Of a stretch of DNA of 12,024 nt, positions 6,141 to 12,024 are shown piece after piece. The stretch comes from Pseudomonadota bacterium (lineage in GTDB: Bacteria > Hydrothermota > 32-111 > QNBC01). The notes below the pieces were generated by a model. That model was not told where the DNA came from, did no database searches, and saw only the letters and a program-made list of their open reading frames with translations. The position numbers were made by a program, and so were the translations under genes. The DNA lies in contig JAACEC010000086.1 of NCBI GenBank assembly GCA_011682715.1, positions 1 to 12,024 of the forward strand, written 5' to 3'. Every line of letters begins with the position of its first letter. Within the stretch, counting starts at the first letter, position 1.

Positions 6141-6779
6141 ATGGCACTTTTACAGGAACAGGACAGACAATATCTGAAAGAAGAATTTGGGAAATTTTCA
6201 AACGATGTTAAAATAAATCTCTTTACATCGAAAAGCGGTTGCACATACTGCAACGATACGAATTCGATTCTGCAAGAAGTTTCCGAGCTCTCTGACAGAA
6301 TAAAGCTGAACGTTTACGATATCGACGAGAATAAAGAGAAAGCAGACAAGTTTAATGTAGAAAGAACTCCTGCAGTGATTCTCGAAGCCGAGAAAAATTT
6401 CGTTGTATTTTATGGTATACCGGCGGGCTATGAATTCAGTTCTCTTATCGAAGATATAATCGATATAGGCACGGGAAACAAAAACTTCGGTGATGACCTC
6501 GTTAATTTTGCAAATTCTTTGGATAAAAACGTACATCTAAAAGTATTTATAACAACTTCTTGTCCGTATTGCCCGAAAGCGGTAAGAACGGCTCATAAAC
6601 TCGCAATGTTGACAGACAAAGTCAGAGGCGAAATGATTGAAGCTCAGGAATTCCCCGTTCTTTCAAACACGTACAGCGTAAGCGCCGTACCGAGAGTTGT
6701 AATAAACGAAAATACATATTTTGAGGGGGCTTTTCCCGATCCGCAGTACATTGACAAAATAAAAGAAGCCATCAGTTAA
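6141..6779 (+). CDS. Protein disulfide oxidoreductase (PDO), tandem glutaredoxin-like domains
   Basis: This 212-residue cytoplasmic thiol-disulfide enzyme is made of two thioredoxin folds in tandem. The N-terminal unit (about 1-112) carries the redox pair C34-T-Y-C37 and a cis-proline after T76 (RTPAV). The C-terminal unit (about 118-212) carries C141-P-Y-C144 and a cis-proline at 184 (AVPRV). This is the layout of the PDO/glutaredoxin-like proteins best known from hyperthermophilic archaea and thermophilic bacteria, where the C-terminal CPYC is the more reducing site and a thioredoxin reductase recharges the protein. There is no signal peptide. An AAGGAGGT site (6128-6135) precedes the ATG by five bases. 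It opens the operon and is followed at once by the reductase gene, so the two are likely a working pair. It also hints at a thermophilic host, which is inference. Confidence 0.93.
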   Translation: MALLQEQDRQYLKEEFGKFSNDVKINLFTSKSGCTYCNDTNSILQEVSELSDRIKLNVYDIDENKEKADKFNVERTPAVILEAEKNFVVFYGIPAGYEFSSLIEDIIDIGTGNKNFGDDLVNFANSLDKNVHLKVFITTSCPYCPKAVRTAHKLAMLTDKVRGEMIEAQEFPVLSNTYSVSAVPRVVINENTYFEGAFPDPQYIDKIKEAIS

Positions 6780-6780
6780 T

Positions 6781-6787
6781 GGGAGGT
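6781..6787 (+). promoter_or_regulatory. Ribosome binding site fixing the trxB start
   Basis: GGGAGGT ends three bases before the ATG at 6791. An in-frame ATG at 6779 overlaps the PDO stop, but this site would fall inside its coding sequence, so 6791 is preferred. Confidence 0.75.
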
Positions 6788-6790
6788 AAT

Positions 6791-7765
6791 ATGGATTTTT
6801 CTCTGGGACCTATGCAAGAAAGCAAGGAATTGGAAGACACATATGACCTTATTATTATTGGGGGTGGTCCCGCGGGTCTTACAGCAGCTATCTACGCAAG
6901 AAGAAGCGGACTTTCCACCCTTGTTGTAGAGCCACTGATCACCGGAGGTAACATTGCATCGACGGAAAAGGTGGATAACTGGCCCGGTGATGCCGATGGT
7001 GTTAGCGGAGAAAATCTCGCGGTTAGATTTACAAAACATGCCGAGCGATTCGGAACCGAATTTTCATACGACGATATCACCGAAATCAATCTCTCCGGTA
7101 ATGAAAAAGTCATTAAAGCGGGAAACAAAACGTTTAAAGCAAAAGCAATAATTATAGCAACAGGTACACATCCGAGGGAAATCAACGTTCCCGGCGAGAA
7201 GGAATACAAAGGACACGGGATATCATATTGTGCAACGTGTGATGCCCCTTTTTTTAAAGATAAAGACATAATCGTCATTGGTGCTGGCAATTCGTCAATT
7301 GAGGAATCGATTTATCTTTTAACTTTTGTAAAATCCATTACTTTCATACAGGATTTACCTTACATTACAGCGGAAAAGATTCTTGCCGACGAAATCATGA
7401 AGAAAGATAATGTTAAATTCTATTTCGGCCATCTCGTTAAGGAGTTCAAAGGCGACGGGAGTAAACTTACATCCGTTGTTTTCGAAGACCGGAAAACAGG
7501 CGAAACGAAAGAGATCAAGACGGACGGATGTTTTGTCTATATAGGATTGATTCCCAATACGAAACTGTTCAAGGGACAAGTAGAGCTCGATAAATATGGT
7601 TATGTGATGGCAAACGAAGATACCGTTACTTCCGCAAAGGGTGTTTTTGCAGCAGGTGATGTAAGAATAAAGACGTTAAGGCAGATCGTAACAGCCGTTT
7701 CGGACGGTGCTATTGCTGCTTACGAAGCAAAAAAATACATAGACGAATTGAAGGGAGGTAATTGA
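6791..7765 (+). CDS. trxB: Thioredoxin-reductase-like flavoprotein (TrxB family) lacking the NADPH signature
   Basis: This 324-residue FAD enzyme passes electrons to a thioredoxin-fold partner. The FAD site is IIIGGGPAGLTAAIYA (21-36), the redox disulfide is C147-A-T-C150, the second nucleotide fold is VIGAGNSSIEES (162-173), and GVFAAGDVR (284-292) closes around FAD. Length and order are those of the low-molecular-weight reductases. In NADPH enzymes the strand after the second fold ends in H-R-R-x-x-x-R. An ungapped alignment here reads Q187, D188, L189 and T193, so every phosphate-binding residue is absent and an acidic D188 is present. NADH, another carrier or ferredoxin/F420-type input is therefore possible. 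GGGAGGT sets the start, two bases after trxB's neighbour ends its coupled overlap region. The gene lies between PDO and a glutaredoxin-like protein, its likely substrates. Confidence 0.93.
   Translation: MDFSLGPMQESKELEDTYDLIIIGGGPAGLTAAIYARRSGLSTLVVEPLITGGNIASTEKVDNWPGDADGVSGENLAVRFTKHAERFGTEFSYDDITEINLSGNEKVIKAGNKTFKAKAIIIATGTHPREINVPGEKEYKGHGISYCATCDAPFFKDKDIIVIGAGNSSIEESIYLLTFVKSITFIQDLPYITAEKILADEIMKKDNVKFYFGHLVKEFKGDGSKLTSVVFEDRKTGETKEIKTDGCFVYIGLIPNTKLFKGQVELDKYGYVMANEDTVTSAKGVFAAGDVRIKTLRQIVTAVSDGAIAAYEAKKYIDELKGGN
7753..7759 (+). promoter_or_regulatory. Ribosome binding site fixing the glutaredoxin-like gene start
   Basis: GGGAGGT lies inside the last codons of trxB, five bases before the ATG at 7765. 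This favours that ATG over the adjacent in-frame TTG at 7762. The trxB TGA and this ATG share one base (TGATG). Confidence 0.7.
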
Positions 7766-8019
7766 TGGCAGTAGAAAAAAAACACCCTAGAGTGATTGTA
7801 TTTTCAACTCCTTCTTGCCCCTGGTGTAGGAAAACCAAAATGTATCTAAAACAGAATAAAATAAAATTCAAGGACATCAATGTTTCGAAGGATATGAACG
7901 CAGCAAGAGATATAGTAAGAATGACCGGACAACAGGGTGTCCCTGTTGTTCTGATTGGCAGTCGTCCCATCATAGGCTTTAATAAACCATTAATAAACAA
8001 ATTATTAGGGATAAAATAA
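7765..8019 (+). CDS. Small glutaredoxin/NrdH-like redoxin
   Basis: This 84-residue, one-domain thioredoxin-fold protein has the redox motif C18-P-W-C21 (STPSCPWCRKTK), a cis-proline loop (QQGVPVVLIG) and a C-terminal IIGFNK, the pattern of glutaredoxin-like YruB/NrdH proteins. It lacks the long extensions of classic thioredoxins. Such proteins accept electrons from thioredoxin reductase or glutathione and reduce small thiol enzymes such as ribonucleotide reductase; which applies here is not visible. Its start overlaps the trxB stop by one base and its stop overlaps the next start (TAATG), so the three genes are tightly coupled and the upstream flavoprotein is the natural electron donor. There is no signal peptide, so it acts in the cytoplasm. 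Confidence 0.9.
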   Translation: MAVEKKHPRVIVFSTPSCPWCRKTKMYLKQNKIKFKDINVSKDMNAARDIVRMTGQQGVPVVLIGSRPIIGFNKPLINKLLGIK

Positions 8020-8633
8020 TGAAATACTTAAGATATTTTCTGATACTTACAGTGGCATCTTTGATCGTTATAGGCGGATGTAAAGAGAGTTCAAAGAGCA
8101 AACCGGCAACAACGGAGAATAAGTCAGTAGATACATTGACCAATTCGGATACAACAGCAATTGACACAACTAAGAACAATACGACATCCGTCACTAAAAA
8201 AGCAGACGTAGGTGCCAATAGATCTCTTTCGCTTAACTTTACCCTTCCCACCCTTGATGGGAAATCTTTTACTTTGCAAAATAATAAAGGGAAAGTTATC
8301 ATAATGGATTTTTGGGCAACGTGGTGTGCCCCCTGCCGCAAGGAAATCCCGGAACTGATCAAACTCAATGACGATTTCAAGAAAAAGGGACTGCTTGTTG
8401 TGGGTGTTGGATTGGATAATCCCGCAAAACTACAAAATTTCCGTAACGAATATAAAATCGATTATACGATCCTTAAGGGAACACAGCAGATTGCACAAGA
8501 ATACGGTGTGAAGGGTATTCCGACAACCTATATCCTGGATAAAAAAGGACGAGTAATCAAACGATTCGTTGGATACTATCCCGGACTTGAGAAAGAAATA
8601 CGTTCTATTGTCGAATCGGCGATAAAAGAATAG
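8019..8633 (+). CDS. TlpA/ResA-like thioredoxin-domain lipoprotein
   Basis: This 204-residue exported lipoprotein has a signal peptide (1-20) ending in a lipobox, IGGC, with C21 as the lipid-bearing cysteine. A Ser/Thr/Lys-rich tether follows (about 22-66), then a TlpA/ResA/AhpC-TSA-type thioredoxin domain (about 70-204). The active site is W102-C103-A-P-C106 in MDFWATWCAPCRKEIPEL, with the cis-proline at 168 (GIPTTY). These proteins keep extracytoplasmic cysteines reduced, for example in cytochrome c maturation or repair of oxidised envelope proteins. No CcdA/DsbD membrane electron carrier and no cytochrome gene is in the window, so its donor and target are unknown. It is the last gene of the operon, starting on the final base of the redoxin stop codon and ending just before a strong terminator. 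Confidence 0.94.
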   Translation: MKYLRYFLILTVASLIVIGGCKESSKSKPATTENKSVDTLTNSDTTAIDTTKNNTTSVTKKADVGANRSLSLNFTLPTLDGKSFTLQNNKGKVIIMDFWATWCAPCRKEIPELIKLNDDFKKKGLLVVGVGLDNPAKLQNFRNEYKIDYTILKGTQQIAQEYGVKGIPTTYILDKKGRVIKRFVGYYPGLEKEIRSIVESAIKE

Positions 8634-8643
8634 TTGAAACATT

Positions 8644-8692
8644 AAAAATATACAATCAGGCTCTCGGATGGGCTTGATTGTATATTTTTTTT
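8644..8692. terminator. Strong bidirectional terminator between tlpA-like gene and xerC
   Basis: A 15-bp perfect stem pairs AAAAATATACAATCA (8644-8658) with TGATTGTATATTTTT (8675-8689). It continues inward with GGCTC (8659-8663) against GGGCT (8670-8674), including two G-T pairs, around a small loop. Eight T (8685-8692) follow on the + strand, and the A-run at 8644-8648 gives T5 on the - strand. It can end both convergent operons. The xerC stop codon (8656-8658) and last codons lie inside it. Confidence 0.92.
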
Positions 8693-9570
8693 AGCCTTGA
8701 TTTTGATACATGTGTATAAATTTGTGTCGTTGCCAGCGACGAATGGCCGAGAAGAGCCTGAACTGCCCTCAAATCAGCCCCGCTATCGAGCAAATGCGTA
8801 GCAAACGTATGCCTTAGTACGTGGGGACTTGCCTTTTTACCCGGTGCAGCAACATTTATGTACGATTTTACGATTCTTACAAGAGATCTTTGAGATAATC
8901 GGATACCGTTCTTATTTATTATCAGTGCATTTTCCTTCTCTTTAATCATTTTCCCCCTAACTGTAAGATAATTCTTAATGGCATTTGCGGAACTTTGATT
9001 GAACGGAATGATTCTCTCCTTCTTCCCTTTCCCAAACACCTTTACGGTTTCATCCTCAAAATCGATATCGTCCACATTCAGATTTATCAGTTCGGATGCT
9101 CTCATTCCCGTCGAATATAAGAGTTCTAAAATAGCTCTGTCCCTTAGGCCTTTCCACTTGTTCGTATCGGGGAGCGTCATCAATCTATTTATCTCCTCGA
9201 CAGTCAGATAACTCGGAAGTTTCTTGTCCGTTTTAGGGGCTTTTATCAGAATCGCCGGATTTTTCCCTATAACCTCCGTTTCCGTCAGAAAAGAAAAAAA
9301 CGATTTTATAGCTGATAATTTCCTATTTGCCGAACTTCTGTCAAAACCGTACCGCATAAGAGAAGATATGAATTCCCTGATATGTATCTTTTTTGTCTCC
9401 TCTATATTTTCAATATTCTCCCGCTCCTTGATATAGGAAAAAAACTGATTCAAATCGCTTTTGTACGAAATTATTGTTTTCTCCGAAAATCGTTTCACAT
9501 TTTCCAGATGATCCAGGAATTTTTTCAGATATTTTCTGTAATTTCCGCTTTCTGTTTCTCTATCCACCAT
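8656..9570 (-). CDS. xerC: Tyrosine recombinase of the XerC/XerD type
   Basis: This 304-residue site-specific recombinase probably resolves chromosome dimers at a dif-like site. The N-terminal SAM-like core-binding domain spans about 10-97 (YLKKFLDHLENVKRFSEKTI ... SANRKLSAIKSFFSFL). The catalytic domain (about 115-295) has the full set R157 (STGMRASEL), K181 (GKGKKERIIP), H250 and R253 (SPHVLRHTFAT), H276 (LLGHSSLATTQ) and nucleophile Y285 (IYTHVS). The size is typical of Xer proteins and no phage or element genes accompany it, so a housekeeping role is favoured over a mobile integrase. The start at 9570 follows an AAGAGGG site and overlaps the trmFO end by 46 bases. Position after topA and trmFO matches the known Firmicutes-type order. 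XerC versus XerD cannot be decided from one copy. Confidence 0.93.
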   Translation of the reverse strand: MVDRETESGNYRKYLKKFLDHLENVKRFSEKTIISYKSDLNQFFSYIKERENIENIEETKKIHIREFISSLMRYGFDRSSANRKLSAIKSFFSFLTETEVIGKNPAILIKAPKTDKKLPSYLTVEEINRLMTLPDTNKWKGLRDRAILELLYSTGMRASELINLNVDDIDFEDETVKVFGKGKKERIIPFNQSSANAIKNYLTVRGKMIKEKENALIINKNGIRLSQRSLVRIVKSYINVAAPGKKASPHVLRHTFATHLLDSGADLRAVQALLGHSSLATTQIYTHVSKSRLKKIYNQAHPRA

Positions 9571-10838
9571 TTTGCCCTCTTTACCATTTGTTCCCGTCTT
9601 TCCTTTTTTCCTATTTTTCCCTCTAGGGGAGGGAACAATCCGAAGTTTATATTCATCGGCTGTATATTATCGGTAACATTAAAAAAGAGGTAGTTCAAAA
9701 GTGCCCCAGAGGGAGTATTTTGGGAAAATTCAATCGGCGGTTTTCCTTTTATATACCGGTCCATCTGAATAGCCGCTATAAGCCCCGTAAGTGTCGATTC
9801 TACGTAGCCTTCCGCTCCCGTAATCTGGCCTGCAAAGAATACATTGGGATAATTTTTTAGAGACAGATTGTAACTTAAAACATTTTTTGCCTTTACATAA
9901 GCATTTCTGTGCATGGATCCGTATCGTATAATTTCCGCATTCCGAAGTGCCGCTATGCTCCTGATAACTCGTTTCTGTTCCGTGTAAGTCATTTGTGTCT
10001 GAAACCCCACCATATTGAGAAATGTCCCCTCTCTGTTTTCCCTGCGTAACTGTATCACGGCATACGGTTTCTCGAATCCTTCGGGGCTTTTTATTCCAAC
10101 GGGTTTCATTAAACCGAAACGGAGCGTATTATCTCCACGTCTCGCTATCTCCTCAACGGGGAGACATCCCTCGAAGAAAAGTTCCTTATCGAATTCGTGA
10201 ACATTAGCCTTTTCGGCATTTTTTATCATCTCTACGAGTTTATTGTATTCTTCTTTGCTTAACGGGATATTCAGGTAAGCATTGTCATCCTCTATGTATC
10301 TCGATCCCCAAAAAGCTCTTGTAAAATCTATCGATTCCGTCAAAATCGTAGGAGATATCGCATCGTAAAAGTACAAATTGTTCCCCTTTACGGAATCTGC
10401 AAAGTTATTTTCGAGAAATTCCCCGGAAAGAGGTCCTGTTGCAACGATAGTAGATTTATTTTTATCAATCTGCCCCACGATTTCCCTCTTTAGTGTTATA
10501 TTTTTCTCTTTTTCTATAATTTCCGTTATCAATCTTGAAAATTTTTTCCTATCCACCACAAGTGCTTTCCCGCCTGCTATGCGGTTTTGATATGCTTGTC
10601 CTATTATAAGTGAATCATACTGTAGCAATTCATACTTAAGTAGTCCATGAGCATTTGTAATTTCCATGGATTTTAACGAATTGCTGCAAACAAGCTCACC
10701 CAACATATCCGTTTTGTGCGCCTCGGTCATTTTTTTAGGTCTCTGTTCATAGAGAATTACGCTGTATCCCCTCTTTGCAAGCTGGTATGCAGCTTCCGTG
10801 CCTGCCAATCCCCCGCCTACGATAATTACTTCATTCAT
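9525..10838 (-). CDS. trmFO: Folate-dependent tRNA (uracil-54-C5) methyltransferase TrmFO
   Basis: This 437-residue FAD enzyme makes ribothymidine at position 54 of the tRNA T-loop, taking the carbon from 5,10-methylene-tetrahydrofolate. The N-terminal FAD fold is IIVGGGLAGTEAAYQLA (5-21). Family blocks include GELVCSNSLKS (47-57), GGKALVVDRKKFS (89-101), YDAISPTI (158-165), FFEGCLPVEEIARRG (221-235), FGLMKPVGI (241-249), NMVGFQTQMTY (275-285) and FFAGQITGAEGYVES (334-348). Both cysteines linked to catalysis in the family, C51 and C225, are present. The length is standard. I chose the ATG at 10838, which begins MNEVIIVGGG as in homologues; an in-frame ATG ten codons upstream would add residues unlike the family. 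The start overlaps the topA stop by eight bases. Confidence 0.96.
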   Translation of the reverse strand: MNEVIIVGGGLAGTEAAYQLAKRGYSVILYEQRPKKMTEAHKTDMLGELVCSNSLKSMEITNAHGLLKYELLQYDSLIIGQAYQNRIAGGKALVVDRKKFSRLITEIIEKEKNITLKREIVGQIDKNKSTIVATGPLSGEFLENNFADSVKGNNLYFYDAISPTILTESIDFTRAFWGSRYIEDDNAYLNIPLSKEEYNKLVEMIKNAEKANVHEFDKELFFEGCLPVEEIARRGDNTLRFGLMKPVGIKSPEGFEKPYAVIQLRRENREGTFLNMVGFQTQMTYTEQKRVIRSIAALRNAEIIRYGSMHRNAYVKAKNVLSYNLSLKNYPNVFFAGQITGAEGYVESTLTGLIAAIQMDRYIKGKPPIEFSQNTPSGALLNYLFFNVTDNIQPMNINFGLFPPLEGKIGKKERREQMVKRAKWWIEKQKAEITENI

Positions 10839-12024
10839 TTTCCGAATATCCGCATTTTGGGCATACAAGTGTTACGGAACTATCCTTATTCTTATGTTCC
10901 TCCATATAGTAATTGCCGCATTTGGGACATTTCTTCACTACCGGTTTGTACCATGTCGAAAATTTACACTTGGGATAGTTGCTACACCCGTAGAATATCC
11001 TTCCCCTTTTGCTCCTCTTTTGGACGATTTCGCCGTCACAATCCTTTTCCGGGCACTTTATTCCCGTTGTAATAGATTCGGTATACTTGCATTTGGGATA
11101 ATTACTACAGGCAATAAAATCACCGTATTTCCCGTGTACGTAAACGAGAGGAGCTCCGCATTTGGGACAATCACGCCCCACAGGTTTTTTCTCTTTTGGT
11201 TGCTTTTTCTCCAACGGTTCCGTATACTTGCACTCAGGATAGTTGCTACAAGATAGAAACTTCCCGAACCTTCCCCACTTTATAACGAGAGGGGCTCCGC
11301 ATTTTGGGCATTTTTTATCCGTTTTTTCTTCGATTTCCTTTTTTATATTCGCTCTGTTCTCCTCCACGTGCTTCATCCTTTCGCTTAATTTTGCATAAAA
11401 TTCTCTCATTAGCCCTATATATTTTTTCTTTCCCTCTTCAATTTCATCCAATTCCATCTCCATTTTGGATGTAAATTGCACATGAAATATGTCGGGGAAT
11501 AATTTTACAAGCGTTTTTTCCACGAGTTCGCCGAGTTCCGTCGGAAAAAGCGTTTTTTTCTTTTCGATAACGTACTTTCTGTCGAGCAGTCGCGAAATTA
11601 TTGTCGCATAAGTGCTCGGTCTCCCTATTCCTTTTGCTTCAAGTTCTTTTACGAGCGTCCCTTCCGTGTACCTTGCGGGTGGTTGTGTAAAATGTTGAAG
11701 TGTTTCCACCTCCTTAGGTTCGATCTCTTCCCCTCTATTGAGCAACGGAATATGTCCCTCGTCTTTAATGTCGATGGGGTATATTTTACTAAAACCGTCA
11801 AAAACGAGCACGGCTGTTTTCCCTCTAAGTGTATACTTTTCGTCCGCCAATTCCACTTTTGTTTCATCAAAAACAGCCGGAGCCATTTGACTCGCAATAA
11901 ATCTTGTGAATATTAAATTGTACAGTTTATACTGGTCATTTGATAGATACTTTTCTATATTTTGCGGTGTAAGCGTCACGTATGTGGCTCTTATGGCTTC
12001 ATGTGCTTCCTGAGCAAACTTCTT
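10831..12024 (-). CDS. topA: DNA topoisomerase I, C-terminal part (5' end outside window)
   Basis: The last 397 residues of a type IA topoisomerase, which relaxes negative supercoils by single-strand passage, run from the right edge to the stop at 10831-10833. The frame is open to the edge, so the valine (GTG) at 11979 is internal. QEAHEAIR near the edge, FIASQMAPA, AVLVFDGFSKIYP and GIGRPSTYATIISRLLDRKYV are conserved cap and gate motifs. The active-site tyrosine lies before this part and is not visible. The tail has four zinc-ribbon units: CPKCGAP...CSNYPEC, CPKCGAP...CSNYPKC, CPEKDC...CSNYPKC and a shorter CPKCG...CPKCG at the extreme end. Such tails bind single-stranded DNA or RNA polymerase. 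The gene overlaps trmFO and is probably the first gene of the cluster. Confidence 0.96.
   Translation of the reverse strand, partial: KKFAQEAHEAIRATYVTLTPQNIEKYLSNDQYKLYNLIFTRFIASQMAPAVFDETKVELADEKYTLRGKTAVLVFDGFSKIYPIDIKDEGHIPLLNRGEEIEPKEVETLQHFTQPPARYTEGTLVKELEAKGIGRPSTYATIISRLLDRKYVIEKKKTLFPTELGELVEKTLVKLFPDIFHVQFTSKMEMELDEIEEGKKKYIGLMREFYAKLSERMKHVEENRANIKKEIEEKTDKKCPKCGAPLVIKWGRFGKFLSCSNYPECKYTEPLEKKQPKEKKPVGRDCPKCGAPLVYVHGKYGDFIACSNYPKCKYTESITTGIKCPEKDCDGEIVQKRSKRGRIFYGCSNYPKCKFSTWYKPVVKKCPKCGNYYMEEHKNKDSSVTLVCPKCGYSENE

Noticed and set aside
8656..9570. The tyrosine recombinase as an integrase of a mobile element
   Set aside because: It sits in a housekeeping cluster, has Xer-like size and motifs, and no attachment-site repeats, tRNA gene or phage genes are seen nearby.
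10798..11256. 152-residue + strand open frame opposite topA and trmFO
   Set aside because: It is a shadow of the well-supported - strand coding sequence, with low-complexity hydrophobic content and no ribosome site.
1..12024. CRISPR arrays, tRNA or rRNA genes, insertion sequences
   Set aside because: No regularly spaced repeats, no cloverleaf-like or ribosomal sequence and no transposase were seen on either strand.

Overview
The window is a dense, AT-rich bacterial segment with genes on both strands and almost no spacing between genes. Good AAGGAGG-type ribosome sites precede several genes. A lipobox lipoprotein (TlpA/ResA type), a membrane-anchored HtrA and a membrane-anchored LytM protein point to a cell with an envelope or periplasmic compartment. 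The frequent AGA/AGG arginine and ATA isoleucine codons, together with a two-domain protein disulfide oxidoreductase (PDO), suggest an anaerobic and perhaps thermophilic lineage, possibly a poorly cultured candidate phylum. This is inference; no species can be named from the sequence.

Layout, left to right. (1) Bases 1-1277, + strand: the 3' end of an unrecognised protein, overlapping a glycerate 2-kinase by four bases. (2) Bases 1278-1656: a gap with no convincing gene. It holds an exact TGAAAC-N16-CGTATA element, which is the ECF-sigma promoter pattern, embedded in a 9-bp inverted repeat, and further on a housekeeping-type promoter. (3) Bases 1657-6072, + strand: a stress/envelope operon of hsp20, htrA, a short primary-type sigma-70 gene (carrying a +1 frameshift in this sequence), a LytM-domain protein that has lost its catalytic residues, an ECF sigma factor and a soluble zinc-finger anti-sigma factor. 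(4) Bases 6073-8633, + strand: a thiol-redox operon of PDO, a thioredoxin-reductase-like flavoprotein without the NADPH 2'-phosphate motif, a small glutaredoxin-like protein and a TlpA-like lipoprotein. It is preceded by a second ECF-like element, TGTAAC-N16-TGTCTA. (5) Bases 8644-8692: a strong bidirectional terminator. (6) Bases 8656-12024, - strand: topA (its 5' part outside the window), trmFO and xerC, overlapping one another.

How it may work together (inference). The ECF factor and its ZAS anti-sigma would form a thiol or envelope-stress switch. Candidate target promoters lie in front of the hsp20-htrA-...-ECF operon (autoregulation) and in front of the disulfide-reduction operon directly downstream. 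Output would be chaperone, periplasmic protease, cell-wall regulator and thiol-repair functions. The embedded primary-like sigma factor could make this a two-sigma locus, unless its frameshift is real and inactivating. The topA-trmFO-xerC block is a housekeeping cluster known in this order from Firmicutes and other groups.
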